Source: G963556115 sp963667375
GTDB lineage: Bacteria > Planctomycetota > SZUA-567
Assembly (NCBI GenBank): GCA_963667375.1
Contig: OY763323.1
Span: 1,426,001 to 1,490,000 of the forward strand
Direction of reading: 5' to 3'
DNA: 64,000 nt
The notes beneath the pieces were generated by a model. It did not search any database, was not told the origin of the DNA, and saw only the letters and a list, made by a program, of their open reading frames with translations. This document shows, piece by piece, positions 35,204 through 44,752 of this stretch. Every line of letters starts with the position of its first letter. Positions within the stretch are counted from its first letter, which is position 1. A program made the position numbers and the translations under genes.

Positions 35204-36208
35204 TCAGCTGATTTCTGAAAGTTTGACCGGTCGACCTTCAGTAAGTGACTTCTGAGCAGCAAGCCCCATAAGAACCGAGAGCAGACCGTCGTTACCAATA
35301 ACCTTGGTCTCTGTATCTTCGGTTACAGCTTTGACAAAGGCGGCAATTTCTTTGCGATATGAATCAGCATACCGGTCAAAGCAGGAGTATAGTGGCGTGG
35401 TGCCGGCGGTTGAACTTATGGTTGTGACTTTTACATTATCCGGAAAATCATTATCTGCGGTGATAATCCCTTTATTTCCGAAGATTTCTATTCGCTGATC
35501 GTAACCGTATACCGCTTCACGTGAATTATCGATGACACCAAGGGAGCCGTTTTTGAATTTGACGGTTACTATTGCAGTATCGATATCACCGGCTTTGCCT
35601 ATTGCTTCATCAACGAGTACTGAGCCGTATGCGAAGATTTCTTCTGCCTCGCTTCCTGATAAAAATCTGATCATATCAAAATCATGTATCATCATATCAA
35701 GAAATATTCCTCCTGAAACCTTTACATATTCGACCGGCGGTGGGGCGCAGTCACGTGAGGTTATCTTGATTATGTGAATATCGCCGATATCGCCATTCTG
35801 GGCGGCATCTCTAGCTTTACTGAAGTTATGGTCGAAGCGGCGGTTGAAGCCTACCTGGAACTTTACACCGGCTTTCTTGACCTCGTCAAGAGCAAGTTTG
35901 ATTTTGGCGATATTGAAATCAATCGGTTTTTCACAGAAGATGTGCTTGCCGGCACGCGCGCTTTCGATAATTATGTCGGCATGGGTATCGGTGGAGGAGC
36001 AGATAAGCACCGCATTAATTTCAGGATTTGCCAGAATTTCTTTGTAGTCATTGGTGACGTTTTTAATTCCCACCTCTTCGGCCCAATCCTTGGCTTGCTG
36101 AAGGTTTACATCAGAGAGCATGATAATGTCTGCTCCAGAGATGCTGCTGCAAATCATTTCTCCATGAATTTTGCCGATTCTACCGGCACCTATCAGTCCT
36201 AAGTTCAT
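35204..36208 (-). CDS. iolG: Gfo/Idh/MocA oxidoreductase, probable inositol 2-dehydrogenase
   Basis: 334 residues, normal for IolG. The N-terminal Rossmann motif is GLIGAGRIGKIHGE, the catalytic lysine is in HIFCEKPIDF, and the substrate-binding block is GGIFLDMMIHDFDMIRFL with the conserved DxxxHD. These agree with myo-inositol or related polyol 2-dehydrogenases using NAD+. Members of this family act on many sugars, so the exact substrate is uncertain; no other inositol genes are adjacent. AAAGGGG lies about 6 bases before the ATG. It stands alone between terminators. Confidence 0.85.
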   Translation of the reverse strand: MNLGLIGAGRIGKIHGEMICSSISGADIIMLSDVNLQQAKDWAEEVGIKNVTNDYKEILANPEINAVLICSSTDTHADIIIESARAGKHIFCEKPIDFNIAKIKLALDEVKKAGVKFQVGFNRRFDHNFSKARDAAQNGDIGDIHIIKITSRDCAPPPVEYVKVSGGIFLDMMIHDFDMIRFLSGSEAEEIFAYGSVLVDEAIGKAGDIDTAIVTVKFKNGSLGVIDNSREAVYGYDQRIEIFGNKGIITADNDFPDNVKVTTISSTAGTTPLYSCFDRYADSYRKEIAAFVKAVTEDTETKVIGNDGLLSVLMGLAAQKSLTEGRPVKLSEIS

Positions 36209-36376
36209 TATATCCCCTTTTAAAGTAGTTATAAAGCGATAGCTATATTATAACATATAATAAATGATTGTTTAGGATTAATTAGACTTTTTTGCCTTTA
36301 GATGTTCCTGGTTGTAAATAGCGGTTACATGCCAGATGTCTGTAACTTGAATTTCGGCTATTAGCTGTCTGTAAAA

Positions 36377-39220
36377 TTATGCCTGGATATCCAGCAGATG
36401 CTGTCCGCTGTTTTTACGGGATTCAGGGGCGGTTTCTTTTTCCAGTTTCGGTTCCATGAGCTTTATGCCGATACTGCTGTTGAAACCGAGGCTTTCAAGA
36501 TTGCTATGTAATGTTTCCTGTTCGCTTTCGAGAATTGCCACGGTATCGCGGCTTGAGGAGATAAGACTTAGATTGATCGTATTATCATAGAACTGAATGT
36601 CACCGATAATATTACCTAGAACTGACATATTAAGATCAAGAATAACCCGCTGCTGCCAGTTTCCTTTGCTGCTGCGGCGTTTGTTGTAGAACATGGACAG
36701 TTTACCTTCTTCTCCCTGACCATCCTGATTATTGAAACTGAACGGTATGCTGGTGGTAAAACTGGCTGGATCATTCCTGCTGCTGGCGAGATTTTCCGCT
36801 TTCTGTGCAACAAGCGCTCTGCCAAGTTCACGTAATTCGGTATTGGCTTCGCGCAGATGTCGCAGTGAAGGCTGTTTGTTGATTTCGTCTTTTTCAATTT
36901 CCTGCATAGTGCTCGCCAGAGTTCGCAGAGTGTCTTTGTCGATCGTTTTAAGCATTTCCCGGGTCAGGGCTTTTGCATGTTCCGGGGTTTCGGAGTTCAT
37001 GACCTGTTCAATAATGTTTTTGACCTCTTTCAGATCGGCTTTCTGTAGTGTTGCATTATCGATATTAACCGGCTCCCAGAATTCCGGGAGGTTTCCTATT
37101 CCAGGATGAGAGATGTGTTCACGCAGCAGTGGAATATCCTTGATAATGTCGTTCAGGTTGAGGGTTAGATCCTTGCCGCTGAGTTCGGGGAAATCTTTTT
37201 TTATGATATCGGCTATCTTTGAAAGATTCTCTTCTTCTGTATGTGCATTCTGAACATTGGCTGCAGGTGTTTTATCAGTGATTTTCAGCTCTTCTGATTC
37301 TGCTGGAAGATTGCCGAGTTTGGTTAGAATACTGTCAAGTGCGGCAGAAAGTCTGCTGAGAATAGGATCCTGATCGAGTATCTGCTGAGTAGCATGCTGT
37401 ATCAGCTGCTCGATAGTGCCCAGCCGCTCACGGGCTGAGGTCGAAACAAATTCTGCCAGCGAACTGCTGAGTTCAATCGAGGTATTGCTGCTGGCAATCT
37501 CACCGGTAGCTGTATCGAGGTTTAGAGCATCAATGAGAACAGGAATTCCTCTGAGAGTATCGGTCGCTTTATTGAGAGTATTCAGTAGCGTCTGCTCTGA
37601 GGTCTGCTGAGAGACCTGGCTGTCACTTAGAGGCTGCTGCAGGGACTGGAGGGCGTTATTCAGTGATGAGTTGATATTGGTGATACCGGTCTTCATCACT
37701 CCATCTTCAGTAGCGAGTTTGCTCAGTCCGGCAGCGAGTGGCGGTGATAAAGGAGCATCCAGTGCCAGCAGTCTGGCTCCGGAATTGAGAAAACTGCTGC
37801 GTTCGGTACCATTTTTACCGGCAGCAAGTGCTAATAATGCCTGAATGTTATTACGGTTGACCGGGAGGGAATTGATCAGGAGAGCCCGGGCTGCATCTCT
37901 GGTGGCTGAACTTGGAGTCATTCCTCCGCGTTTGATCAGCGCGTCAAGTTTGAGCGGGTCATTCTGTGGCAGCGTCAATTTATCAGTGGCATTTGTATAA
38001 ACCGTCGGTGGCGGATTAGAGTTGATGTCTTCTCTGATAACTCCCTGTATAGTGCTTTTCTGTCCAAGTTTTACCGGGATGTTCAAGCTTTCTGACATTT
38101 CTGCGGGTAAAGCCCGGGCAATATTTTCGGTATTCTCTTCAGTAATGGGCAGTATCTGGTTTTTACCGCTGCTGTTGATATATGTAAGGGTGTATTCACC
38201 TGCAGATGTCTGCTGCAATGAGATATCACTGCTGCGGAATAATTCCGGCTGTAACGGATATTCAGAGCTGACAGGGAGGTTGAGCAGTATCTGATATGGC
38301 TCGGAAGTTATTCCGGTATTGTAGGGAGCTGTTGCTGGAACAGTCGCTTCAGTCAGAATCAATGGGAGTGTTACTCCTTGCAGATTCATAGTAGAGGGTG
38401 TCTCACTGATATTCAAGTTTAGGTTGGAGCCGCCGGTAAAAACTTTTTCTGCAATTGCCATAAGCATATTGCGTATGCGTCCACTCTGAGGTTGTACTGA
38501 ATTAGCCGGTTCGGAGCCGGCGGAGTCTTTATATTCAATAGCGTTGAAGATAATATCTTTTATGGAGGTACTTGGTGTGTTCTCTTCTTCTTCTTCGGTT
38601 ACGGCAGCTTCTGAAGCTTCGGTAATAAGTTCGGCAGCAATTTCCTTACCGCTGGGAAGGATAACTTTAACTCCGGTTATTTCACCGCTATTACGGTCTC
38701 TAGAGATAACAAGCTGTATCTCATTTTGATCCTGAGTACCGGTTTTACTGATCGGTGAATCTGTACTGCTTGCAGAGGTCTGGTCTTTTTCAAAGATTTC
38801 ATTATCTTGAGAGATTACCTCGGTGTTAGATGTCTCTTTGGAATCAAGCAGTGCCAGGTCCGCGGTCGTTACAGAAAGATTAACATTTCTGCTCAGTAGT
38901 GCAGAGTCACTGTTATTAACGGTTGCGGCCGCTGCCGACTTATCATCTGTCTGGGATAAAAGTTTGAGCTCAACTCTGCCATTGCTGCTTGATCTTACCT
39001 CCAGATCAACCCGTTGGTTTTCTGAAAATTTACTCTCACTCTCCACGTATAATGAATCGTTACCCCCCAGATTGAGGATATAACGTCCGTTGCCCAGATC
39101 TTTGGAGATCCTGGCACTTATCCTGGCGCCGACTCGGGTAGTGTTGTTACCGGTGCGCTGAGTTGCAGAATTATTATTCTGGTTTTTTGAGATATCGGTA
39201 GCGGCGGTAAAGAGACTCAT
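36377..39220 (-). CDS. FliK-like flagellar hook-length control protein
   Basis: 947 residues, longer than usual (about 400-650). The C-terminal domain (about 830-930) matches the FliK/Flg_hook domain: FSFNNQDGQGEEGKLSMFYNKRR, WQQRVILDLNMSVLGNIIGDIQFYDNTINLSLISSS, then HSNLESLGFNSSIGIKLM. The remaining part is Ser/Thr/Asn/Gln-rich with low complexity and many short helices, as expected for a ruler-type secreted protein. It would be exported by the flagellar type III system and switch substrate specificity when the hook is complete. CAGGAG precedes the ATG by about 5 bases. No other basal-body gene is adjacent; the flagellins are 7 kb away. Confidence 0.82.
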   Translation of the reverse strand: MSLFTAATDISKNQNNNSATQRTGNNTTRVGARISARISKDLGNGRYILNLGGNDSLYVESESKFSENQRVDLEVRSSSNGRVELKLLSQTDDKSAAAATVNNSDSALLSRNVNLSVTTADLALLDSKETSNTEVISQDNEIFEKDQTSASSTDSPISKTGTQDQNEIQLVISRDRNSGEITGVKVILPSGKEIAAELITEASEAAVTEEEEENTPSTSIKDIIFNAIEYKDSAGSEPANSVQPQSGRIRNMLMAIAEKVFTGGSNLNLNISETPSTMNLQGVTLPLILTEATVPATAPYNTGITSEPYQILLNLPVSSEYPLQPELFRSSDISLQQTSAGEYTLTYINSSGKNQILPITEENTENIARALPAEMSESLNIPVKLGQKSTIQGVIREDINSNPPPTVYTNATDKLTLPQNDPLKLDALIKRGGMTPSSATRDAARALLINSLPVNRNNIQALLALAAGKNGTERSSFLNSGARLLALDAPLSPPLAAGLSKLATEDGVMKTGITNINSSLNNALQSLQQPLSDSQVSQQTSEQTLLNTLNKATDTLRGIPVLIDALNLDTATGEIASSNTSIELSSSLAEFVSTSARERLGTIEQLIQHATQQILDQDPILSRLSAALDSILTKLGNLPAESEELKITDKTPAANVQNAHTEEENLSKIADIIKKDFPELSGKDLTLNLNDIIKDIPLLREHISHPGIGNLPEFWEPVNIDNATLQKADLKEVKNIIEQVMNSETPEHAKALTREMLKTIDKDTLRTLASTMQEIEKDEINKQPSLRHLREANTELRELGRALVAQKAENLASSRNDPASFTTSIPFSFNNQDGQGEEGKLSMFYNKRRSSKGNWQQRVILDLNMSVLGNIIGDIQFYDNTINLSLISSSRDTVAILESEQETLHSNLESLGFNSSIGIKLMEPKLEKETAPESRKNSGQHLLDIQA

Positions 39221-39406
39221 GATACTCCTGGAGATAATGTTCTTTATGTTATAATTAAAAAAGCCGGGAGATTAAGTATATACTGGTTAAAAATATAGCA
39301 ACATATTATTAATTATCGACTTAATCATGCCTTATGTCAAATTTATTCTCCCAGGCAGCTGATAATAGAATAATCTATTTCACTTATATTAACGGGGGGT
39401 CGTTGC

Positions 39407-39434
39407 TTGACTTGACTGGGAATAGATATATAAT
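39407..39434 (+). promoter_or_regulatory. sigma70-type promoter for the cinA-gatCA cluster
   Basis: TTGACT (39407-39412), 16-bp spacer, TATAAT (39429-39434), about 70 bases before the first gene of the cluster. Confidence 0.7.
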
Positions 39435-39506
39435 TAAAAATGACTTTATATTTTAAAAGTCGGATAAATCAATAGTGACTCTTTGCCTGTATATCTGGGA
39501 GTAATA

Positions 39507-40043
39507 ATGGCTTCAGGGAATGACAATAGAATAAATTTACGACCGTATATCCTGATTTTCTGTTTTTTCTGGGGTCTGGTTCTGGGCTTTTCCGCATATC
39601 TGTATATGAAAACAGCGGCGCAACGTCTTGAAATTATTGAGGTTGAAGAAGAAAAAGCGAATGAGCGCAAAAAGGATGAAATTGCTCAGGAAAAAAGTAA
39701 AATTGAGCAGATAGATCCTTTTAAAAAGGCTGAAGAAGTCGAAAAGCCACCGGAAGTTTCTACGGTTCTGGCAAAGCCAGAGGTAAAACTTATTGATGAT
39801 AAGATAATTACTCCTGATTTCAGGCAGCCGCCGGTTATTCCGAGTCCTAAAATAGAAGATCTTCCCGGTCTTACCGGTGCGACTGTCAGGATACCGGTGA
39901 AACCGGAACCGCCTGCGGCGGAAGTTGTTAATAATTCAGCCCAGGAGCTGCCGGTAAAACAGACAGTTGTCAGAAAGAAGAATCCATTCGCTGATGAAAG
40001 CGAGATGTTTGATAATGTTGCACCACCTGAGTTAGATGATTGA
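39507..40043 (+). CDS. Proline-rich single-pass membrane protein, unknown
   Basis: 178 residues from ATG 39507 (GGGAG 6 bases upstream); an earlier in-frame start at 39483 lacks a ribosome site. A short cytoplasmic N-terminus is followed by a transmembrane helix (about residues 13-33, YILIFCFFWGLVLGFSAYLYM), a charged coiled coil (about 38-75), and a Pro/Val/Lys-rich stretch (FRQPPVIPSPKIEDLPGLTG, PVKPEPPAAEVV) that might span the periplasm in the manner of TonB or FtsN-like proteins. No family was recognised. It opens a run of closely spaced genes with cinA 11 bases downstream. Confidence 0.75.
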   Translation: MASGNDNRINLRPYILIFCFFWGLVLGFSAYLYMKTAAQRLEIIEVEEEKANERKKDEIAQEKSKIEQIDPFKKAEEVEKPPEVSTVLAKPEVKLIDDKIITPDFRQPPVIPSPKIEDLPGLTGATVRIPVKPEPPAAEVVNNSAQELPVKQTVVRKKNPFADESEMFDNVAPPELDD

Positions 40044-40054
40044 TAAGGAACATT

Positions 40055-41311
40055 ATGAAAAAATGTGCTGTGCTCTCTGTAGGGCAGGAAATACTGTTTG
40101 GTCATACACTCGATACCAATGCTTCGTTTTTCTGTAATGAAATGCGTCTTCTCGGTATTGAGGTGGCGGAGATGCGGACAGTTAATGATGAATTTGTCGA
40201 TATTGTCAAGGCGATTACTGAACTTGCTGAGGTAGCTGACTTTATACTGGTCTCCGGCGGGCTTGGACCTACTCCGGATGATCTGACGCGTCAGGCCATT
40301 GCGGAAGCAGCTGGTGTGGAGCTGGTTTTGAAACCGGAACTTCTCGAACAGATTGAGAAGTATTTTGCCACGATCAATCGGAAGATGGGTGAAAGCAATA
40401 AAGTGCAGGCGATGCTCCCTGAAACTGCAACTGCGTTACCCAATAACTGCGGTACGGCTCCGGGGGTACGCTGTGCAGTCGGTTCGGCTGTTGTTTTTGC
40501 CATGCCTGGGGTACCAAGTGAGATGAAGGTAATGTTTGCAGAGTCGGTCAAGCCGGAACTGCTGGCGGAAAGTGGTAACGTTGAATATTATCTGAAGCGA
40601 ATTCATCTTTCAGGGATGGGCGAGTCATATGTCGGTGATTATCTTAAAGAGTTGCAGAAAGCGTATCCGGATCTTGAAATAGGTACTACTGTTGATCACT
40701 ATATTGTAACTGTGCGGGTAAGCGGGGTTGACACGGCGAAAGCCGAGGAGGCTGCTGCTCTGGTGCGGGAAGCATTTAAAGACTTTGTCTTCGGCGAGGA
40801 TGGTGTTACACTTGAGGAGGCTATCGTTGGGTATCTACAGTCAAAAGGTATGACTCTGGCGCTGGCTGAAAGCTGTACCGGCGGAATTATTGCTTCGAAA
40901 ATCGTAGGAGTAAGCGGGGCTTCCAAGGTTCTGCTGGAAGGTATTGTAAGTTACAGCAATGAGTCCAAGATTCGAACACTCGGAGTCGACCCTGAAATAA
41001 TAGCAGAATACGGCGCGGTTAGCGCCCGCTGTGCCAAGGCTATGGCAGAAGGGGCTCGGAGCAAGGCTGGAGCCGATTATGCACTCTCTGTCACCGGAAT
41101 CGCCGGCCCGGACGGTGGAACAGAGCAGAAGCCTGTGGGGACGGTCTTCTTTGCCGTGGCGGCTCCGGATAAGACCTATGTCTTCAAACATGTATTTCCG
41201 CAGAGTGCCAGAAATATACTCCGTATTTTTGCCAGTCATTATACCATGAATATTATGCGACAGATTGTTTCAGGAATTGAGTGTTATAGAGAGGAGACTC
41301 CTCTTGAGTAA
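40055..41311 (+). CDS. cinA: CinA-family protein, nicotinamide-nucleotide amidase / ADP-ribose pyrophosphatase
   Basis: 418 residues from ATG 40055 (TAAGGA 6 bases upstream). The N-terminal MoCF/COG1058 domain (about 1-170: CAVLSVGQEILFGHTLDTN, LVSGGLGPTPDDLTRQA, MPGVPSEMKVMF) is joined to the C-terminal CinA amidase domain (about 250-410: LAESCTGGIIASKIVGVSGAS, YSNESK, SVTGIAGPDGGTEQKPVGTVFFAV). In other bacteria this two-domain protein recycles pyridine nucleotides by deamidating NMN. Its stop codon overlaps the start of the following phosphoesterase gene by 8 bases. Confidence 0.95.
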   Translation: MKKCAVLSVGQEILFGHTLDTNASFFCNEMRLLGIEVAEMRTVNDEFVDIVKAITELAEVADFILVSGGLGPTPDDLTRQAIAEAAGVELVLKPELLEQIEKYFATINRKMGESNKVQAMLPETATALPNNCGTAPGVRCAVGSAVVFAMPGVPSEMKVMFAESVKPELLAESGNVEYYLKRIHLSGMGESYVGDYLKELQKAYPDLEIGTTVDHYIVTVRVSGVDTAKAEEAAALVREAFKDFVFGEDGVTLEEAIVGYLQSKGMTLALAESCTGGIIASKIVGVSGASKVLLEGIVSYSNESKIRTLGVDPEIIAEYGAVSARCAKAMAEGARSKAGADYALSVTGIAGPDGGTEQKPVGTVFFAVAAPDKTYVFKHVFPQSARNILRIFASHYTMNIMRQIVSGIECYREETPLE

Positions 41312-42053
41312 AGGCTCCGTATACGGGATTATCTCCGATATTCATGCCAATGAAGAGGCACTCAGAGCAGTGTTGGCTTTTGGACGTGCTAAAGGTGTGG
41401 ATGAATTTGTGTGCCTGGGGGATGTGATCGGATATGGGGCGGCGGTAAACGAGTGTGTGGAGCTGGTAAGAGAGAATTGCAGTGTGGTGGTGCAGGGCAA
41501 TCATGATGCGGAACTGATGCCACCCCGCAATAACCGTATGGTGCAGGAAGCGGTTATTGCGCTGGAGTATGCTGCGGAAAAACTGCATGAGGATAACCGG
41601 AACTGGGTGCTTGGTCTTACCCATCCTGCGGATGTGCCGGCAGGACATTTTCTGGCGGTGCATGGTTCGCTCGAACATAGGGATAATTATATCTTTACAC
41701 ATAAGGATGTGTCCACTAATTTTCAGTTGTTAAAGGAGCTTTTTCCTGAGGATAAAGTCATGTTCTTCGGGCATTCGCATCTGCCGATGGTCCTGGGCGA
41801 GAATAAGGCTGTTACTCAGGTTAAATCAGATACCAGTTTTACCCTCGGGGCCGATATGCGGTATCTGGTGAATCCCGGGAGTGTCGGACAGCCGCGTGAC
41901 CGGGAGCCGAGAGCGAGTTTTGCGATATATTATCCAGAGGATAATCTGCTGAATATTCATCGGGTCGCATATGATGTACATAAGGAGCAGGAGCGGATTC
42001 GTGCCGCCGGACTTCCGGAGAGAAATGCGATCAGGATAGAGTACGGAGCTTGA
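41304..42053 (+). CDS. Metallophosphoesterase (YfcE/ApaH-like calcineurin fold)
   Basis: 249 residues. The two-metal signature is complete: SDIHAN (D-x-H), GDVIGYG (GD), QGNHD (GNHD) and FFGHSH (GHxH), followed by YLVNPGSVGQPRDREPRASF, common in bacterial phosphodiesterases of this group. TTG 41304 is proposed as start because GAGAGGAG lies 6 bases upstream and the N-terminus then begins right before the first beta strand; an upstream TTG at 41265 inside cinA lacks such a site. It overlaps cinA by 8 bases, which indicates translational coupling. The substrate is unknown. Confidence 0.85.
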   Translation: MSKGSVYGIISDIHANEEALRAVLAFGRAKGVDEFVCLGDVIGYGAAVNECVELVRENCSVVVQGNHDAELMPPRNNRMVQEAVIALEYAAEKLHEDNRNWVLGLTHPADVPAGHFLAVHGSLEHRDNYIFTHKDVSTNFQLLKELFPEDKVMFFGHSHLPMVLGENKAVTQVKSDTSFTLGADMRYLVNPGSVGQPRDREPRASFAIYYPEDNLLNIHRVAYDVHKEQERIRAAGLPERNAIRIEYGA

Positions 42054-42105
42054 CGATAACGTATACAGATAGTGATATTTAACCATAAAATTGTAAGGAA
42101 TAGCT

Positions 42106-42411
42106 ATGAGTAAGATTACGACCGAGGATGTTGAGAAGATAGCACTGCTGTCGCGGCTGAAACTCAGTGAGCAAGAGGTGGAGATGTTCAGGGGACAGCT
42201 GGGGGATATAATCGATTACATTGAGATGCTCAGTGAGGTTGATATTGAGGGTGTTGAACCGTTTATCAATGCTGCAAGTGAGGGAAATGTCTTCAGAAAT
42301 GATGACCGGCGGGTCGAGTCTGAGGATATTACTACCGAGCAGGCTCTGCAGAATGCACCTCAGAAAGATGATGGTTTCTTTAAGGTTCCTGCTACTATCG
42401 CTTCTAACTAG
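42106..42411 (+). CDS. gatC: Asp/Glu-tRNA amidotransferase subunit C
   Basis: 101 residues, normal for GatC. Recognised by the pattern TTEDVEKIALLSRLKLSEQEVEMFRGQLGDIIDYIEMLSEVD and the C-terminal LREDxx-like region (FRNDDRRVESED). GatC holds GatA and GatB together in the complex that amidates mischarged Glu-tRNA(Gln) or Asp-tRNA(Asn). AAGGA is 7 bases before the ATG. gatA follows after 35 bases; gatB is not in the window. Confidence 0.95.
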   Translation: MSKITTEDVEKIALLSRLKLSEQEVEMFRGQLGDIIDYIEMLSEVDIEGVEPFINAASEGNVFRNDDRRVESEDITTEQALQNAPQKDDGFFKVPATIASN

Positions 42412-42446
42412 CCGAAGTCTCGGTGTATAGAGAAAAGGATTGAAAA

Positions 42447-43895
42447 TTGAAGGTTTACGAGTTGAGTGCTGTTGCACTGAGAGAGAAGGTTGCAGCAGGT
42501 GAGATAAAGGTAAGAGAAGTAGTGGATCAGCTTCTTGCGCGTATAGATGAATTTGATGGTGAGATAGGGGCGTTTGTAAGTGTTGATCATGCTGCTGTAA
42601 GATCCCGAGCTGACAGTATAGATGCTCAGATTGCTGCCGGTAACAGCAGCGGCAGACTCCTTGGTGTCCCGGTTGCGGTCAAGGATAATATCTGTGTTGA
42701 GGATGTCACCACTACCTGTTCAAGCAGGATGCTGGAGACTTTTCGTCCGCCGTATTCGGCGCATGTGGTGAAAAAACTTCTGGCTGAAGGGGCGGTTATT
42801 ATCGGTAAAACCAATCTCGACGAATTCGCAATGGGCAGTTCCACTGAAAACTCTGCCTTGCAGCAGACAAGAAATCCCTGGAATAAGGAGTATGTTCCCG
42901 GCGGCTCTTCCGGTGGTTCTGCTGCGGCAGTAGCTGCTGGTTTTGTTCCTCTGGCTCTTGGAAGTGACACCGGCGGATCAATACGGCAGCCGGCATCATA
43001 CTGCGGTGTAGTCGGAATGAAGCCTACCTATGGTGCTGTCAGCAGGTATGGTCTGGTTGCCTTTGGCTCAAGTCTGGATCAGATAGGTCCTTTTGCTCGA
43101 ACTGTTGAAGATGCGGCGTTGCTGCTTGATGTTATCTCCGGTGCCGATGATCATGATTCGACCTCTTGTGCCGATAAACTGCCACTGAGCCTTGAATATA
43201 CTGCTGATATGAGTGGGCTCAGTATCGGGCTTCCAGCAGAGTATTTTAATACCGCTGGACTTGCTGCCGAAGTGAAGGATTTGGTAATTGCGGCGGTTGA
43301 CAACCTGAAGGCGGCCGGGGCGGTTGTAAAAGAGGTTCATCTGCCGATGGTAAAGTATGCTGTCGGTACATATTATATAATTGCAACGGCTGAAGCGAGT
43401 TCCAATCTGGCGCGTTTTGATGGTGTACATTACGGTCACAGATGTGAAAAGCCCGAGGATATTATCGATCTCTTCTCACGGAGTCGTGAAGAGGGATTCG
43501 GTGATGAGGTTAAGCGCCGAATAATGCTTGGTAATTATGTGCTTTCAGCCGGTTATTACGATGCCTATTATAATCGAGCGTTAAAGGTAAGACGCAGAAT
43601 CGCTGAGGATTTTGCACAGGCATTTGAGGAAGTTGATATTATTGCGGCTCCGGCGGCACCGACAACTGCGTTTAAGATTGGCGAGAAAGCAAGTGATCCT
43701 CTCGCTATGTATCTCTCTGATATTTATACAATCAGTGCTAACCTGGCGGGAATTCCCGGGCTTTGTGTTCCTTGTGGTAAGGATAGCCAGGGTTTGCCGG
43801 TAGGGTTGCAGCTGTTGAGCGGTAACTTCAAAGATGATCTTCTGTTCAAAGCTGCTTATGCTGTAAATAATGGTAATGTCGGGATTGCTTTTTAA
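42447..43895 (+). CDS. gatA: Asp/Glu-tRNA amidotransferase subunit A
   Basis: 482 residues. The amidase signature family triad is visible: Lys about 79 in GVPVAVKDN, the cis-Ser in GGSSGGSAAAVAAG, and the nucleophilic Ser in LGSDTGGSIRQPASYCG. GatA produces ammonia from Gln and passes it to GatB. The start is TTG 42447, supported by AAAGG about 8 bases upstream and by the N-terminus matching the family's first helix; no ATG is available in the right place. It is co-transcribed with gatC. Confidence 0.96.
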   Translation: MKVYELSAVALREKVAAGEIKVREVVDQLLARIDEFDGEIGAFVSVDHAAVRSRADSIDAQIAAGNSSGRLLGVPVAVKDNICVEDVTTTCSSRMLETFRPPYSAHVVKKLLAEGAVIIGKTNLDEFAMGSSTENSALQQTRNPWNKEYVPGGSSGGSAAAVAAGFVPLALGSDTGGSIRQPASYCGVVGMKPTYGAVSRYGLVAFGSSLDQIGPFARTVEDAALLLDVISGADDHDSTSCADKLPLSLEYTADMSGLSIGLPAEYFNTAGLAAEVKDLVIAAVDNLKAAGAVVKEVHLPMVKYAVGTYYIIATAEASSNLARFDGVHYGHRCEKPEDIIDLFSRSREEGFGDEVKRRIMLGNYVLSAGYYDAYYNRALKVRRRIAEDFAQAFEEVDIIAAPAAPTTAFKIGEKASDPLAMYLSDIYTISANLAGIPGLCVPCGKDSQGLPVGLQLLSGNFKDDLLFKAAYAVNNGNVGIAF

Positions 43896-43925
43896 CAAAG
43901 GCTGAAGGTATCCGGGAATAGAGCT

Positions 43926-44519
43926 ATGCCACACAGATATGCATTGATTAAATGGATCGGTTTTAAAAGAGTGGTAAAACGACTGGCACGTTCTCACAGC
44001 TCATCACATGATCTGGCTATGGGAGCGGCAATTGGTTTCTTTATAGGCATGCTGCCGATAATGGGAATCCAGATGGTAGTGGCGGCAGCGGTGGCGGCGG
44101 TTTTCCGTGTCAGTAAGCTGGCGGCGATTCTTCCGGTGTGGATTTCCAATCCGCTAACCTTTATTCCATTGTATGGGTTTAATTACTGGCTGGGTCATGT
44201 TCTGACCGGGCTGGGACCGAATCATGAACAGTACCGTACGGTGATTCATAAGGTTAAACTATTGATGGAAAATTCCGGTTTTTTTGAAGGAATTATTGAG
44301 AGTACCAAACTCTTCGGCAGTATGGGGCGTGAAGCAGTTTATAGCCTTTGTATCGGTTCGGTTATTGTCGGACTTGCTGCCGCGTTTGTAAGTTATCCGG
44401 TATGCGTGCGTCTGATACGTTTGCTGAGAAAGCGCCGTGAGGCTAAACGTAATGCCAGGCATGAGCGTGTTTCCAGAATAATCCGTAACAGCGAGCGTTT
44501 GAACCTTAATGACAAGTAG
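43926..44519 (+). CDS. DUF2062 membrane protein
   Basis: 197 residues. The DUF2062 pattern is clear: HDLAMGAAIGFFIGMLPIMGIQMVVAAAVAAVFRVSKLAAILPVWISNPLTFIPLYGFNYWLG. There are three or four membrane helices and a long basic C-terminal tail (KRREAKRNARHERVSRIIR). The role is unknown; homologues often neighbour glycosyltransferases or lipid genes. It is the last gene of the cluster, 30 bases after gatA, with a terminator about 180 bases later. Confidence 0.88.
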   Translation: MPHRYALIKWIGFKRVVKRLARSHSSSHDLAMGAAIGFFIGMLPIMGIQMVVAAAVAAVFRVSKLAAILPVWISNPLTFIPLYGFNYWLGHVLTGLGPNHEQYRTVIHKVKLLMENSGFFEGIIESTKLFGSMGREAVYSLCIGSVIVGLAAAFVSYPVCVRLIRLLRKRREAKRNARHERVSRIIRNSERLNLNDK

Positions 44520-44697
44520 TTGTTATAGCGATGTTGTGTTTTGCGAGTATAGTCGTAAACAGTCTTGAGTTTTTTGGGTTAATATTTTATAATCTGTTGA
44601 AATATCCTGTCGGATGATACTGATGCAGCCTTGACCCATTCGGAGCAGTTTTATCTGCTGTTGTTTGCGGCCTAACAGGTTATATGGAATTATAATT

Positions 44698-44731
44698 AAA
44701 AGCCAGCTGCTCTGCATTGAGCAGCTGGCTT
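44698..44731. terminator. Bidirectional terminator
   Basis: AAGCCAGCTGCTC pairs perfectly with GAGCAGCTGGCTT around a 6-base loop, between convergent genes; A/T-rich on both sides. Confidence 0.85.
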
Positions 44732-44752
44732 ATAATTGGTACTTGAGATTAA

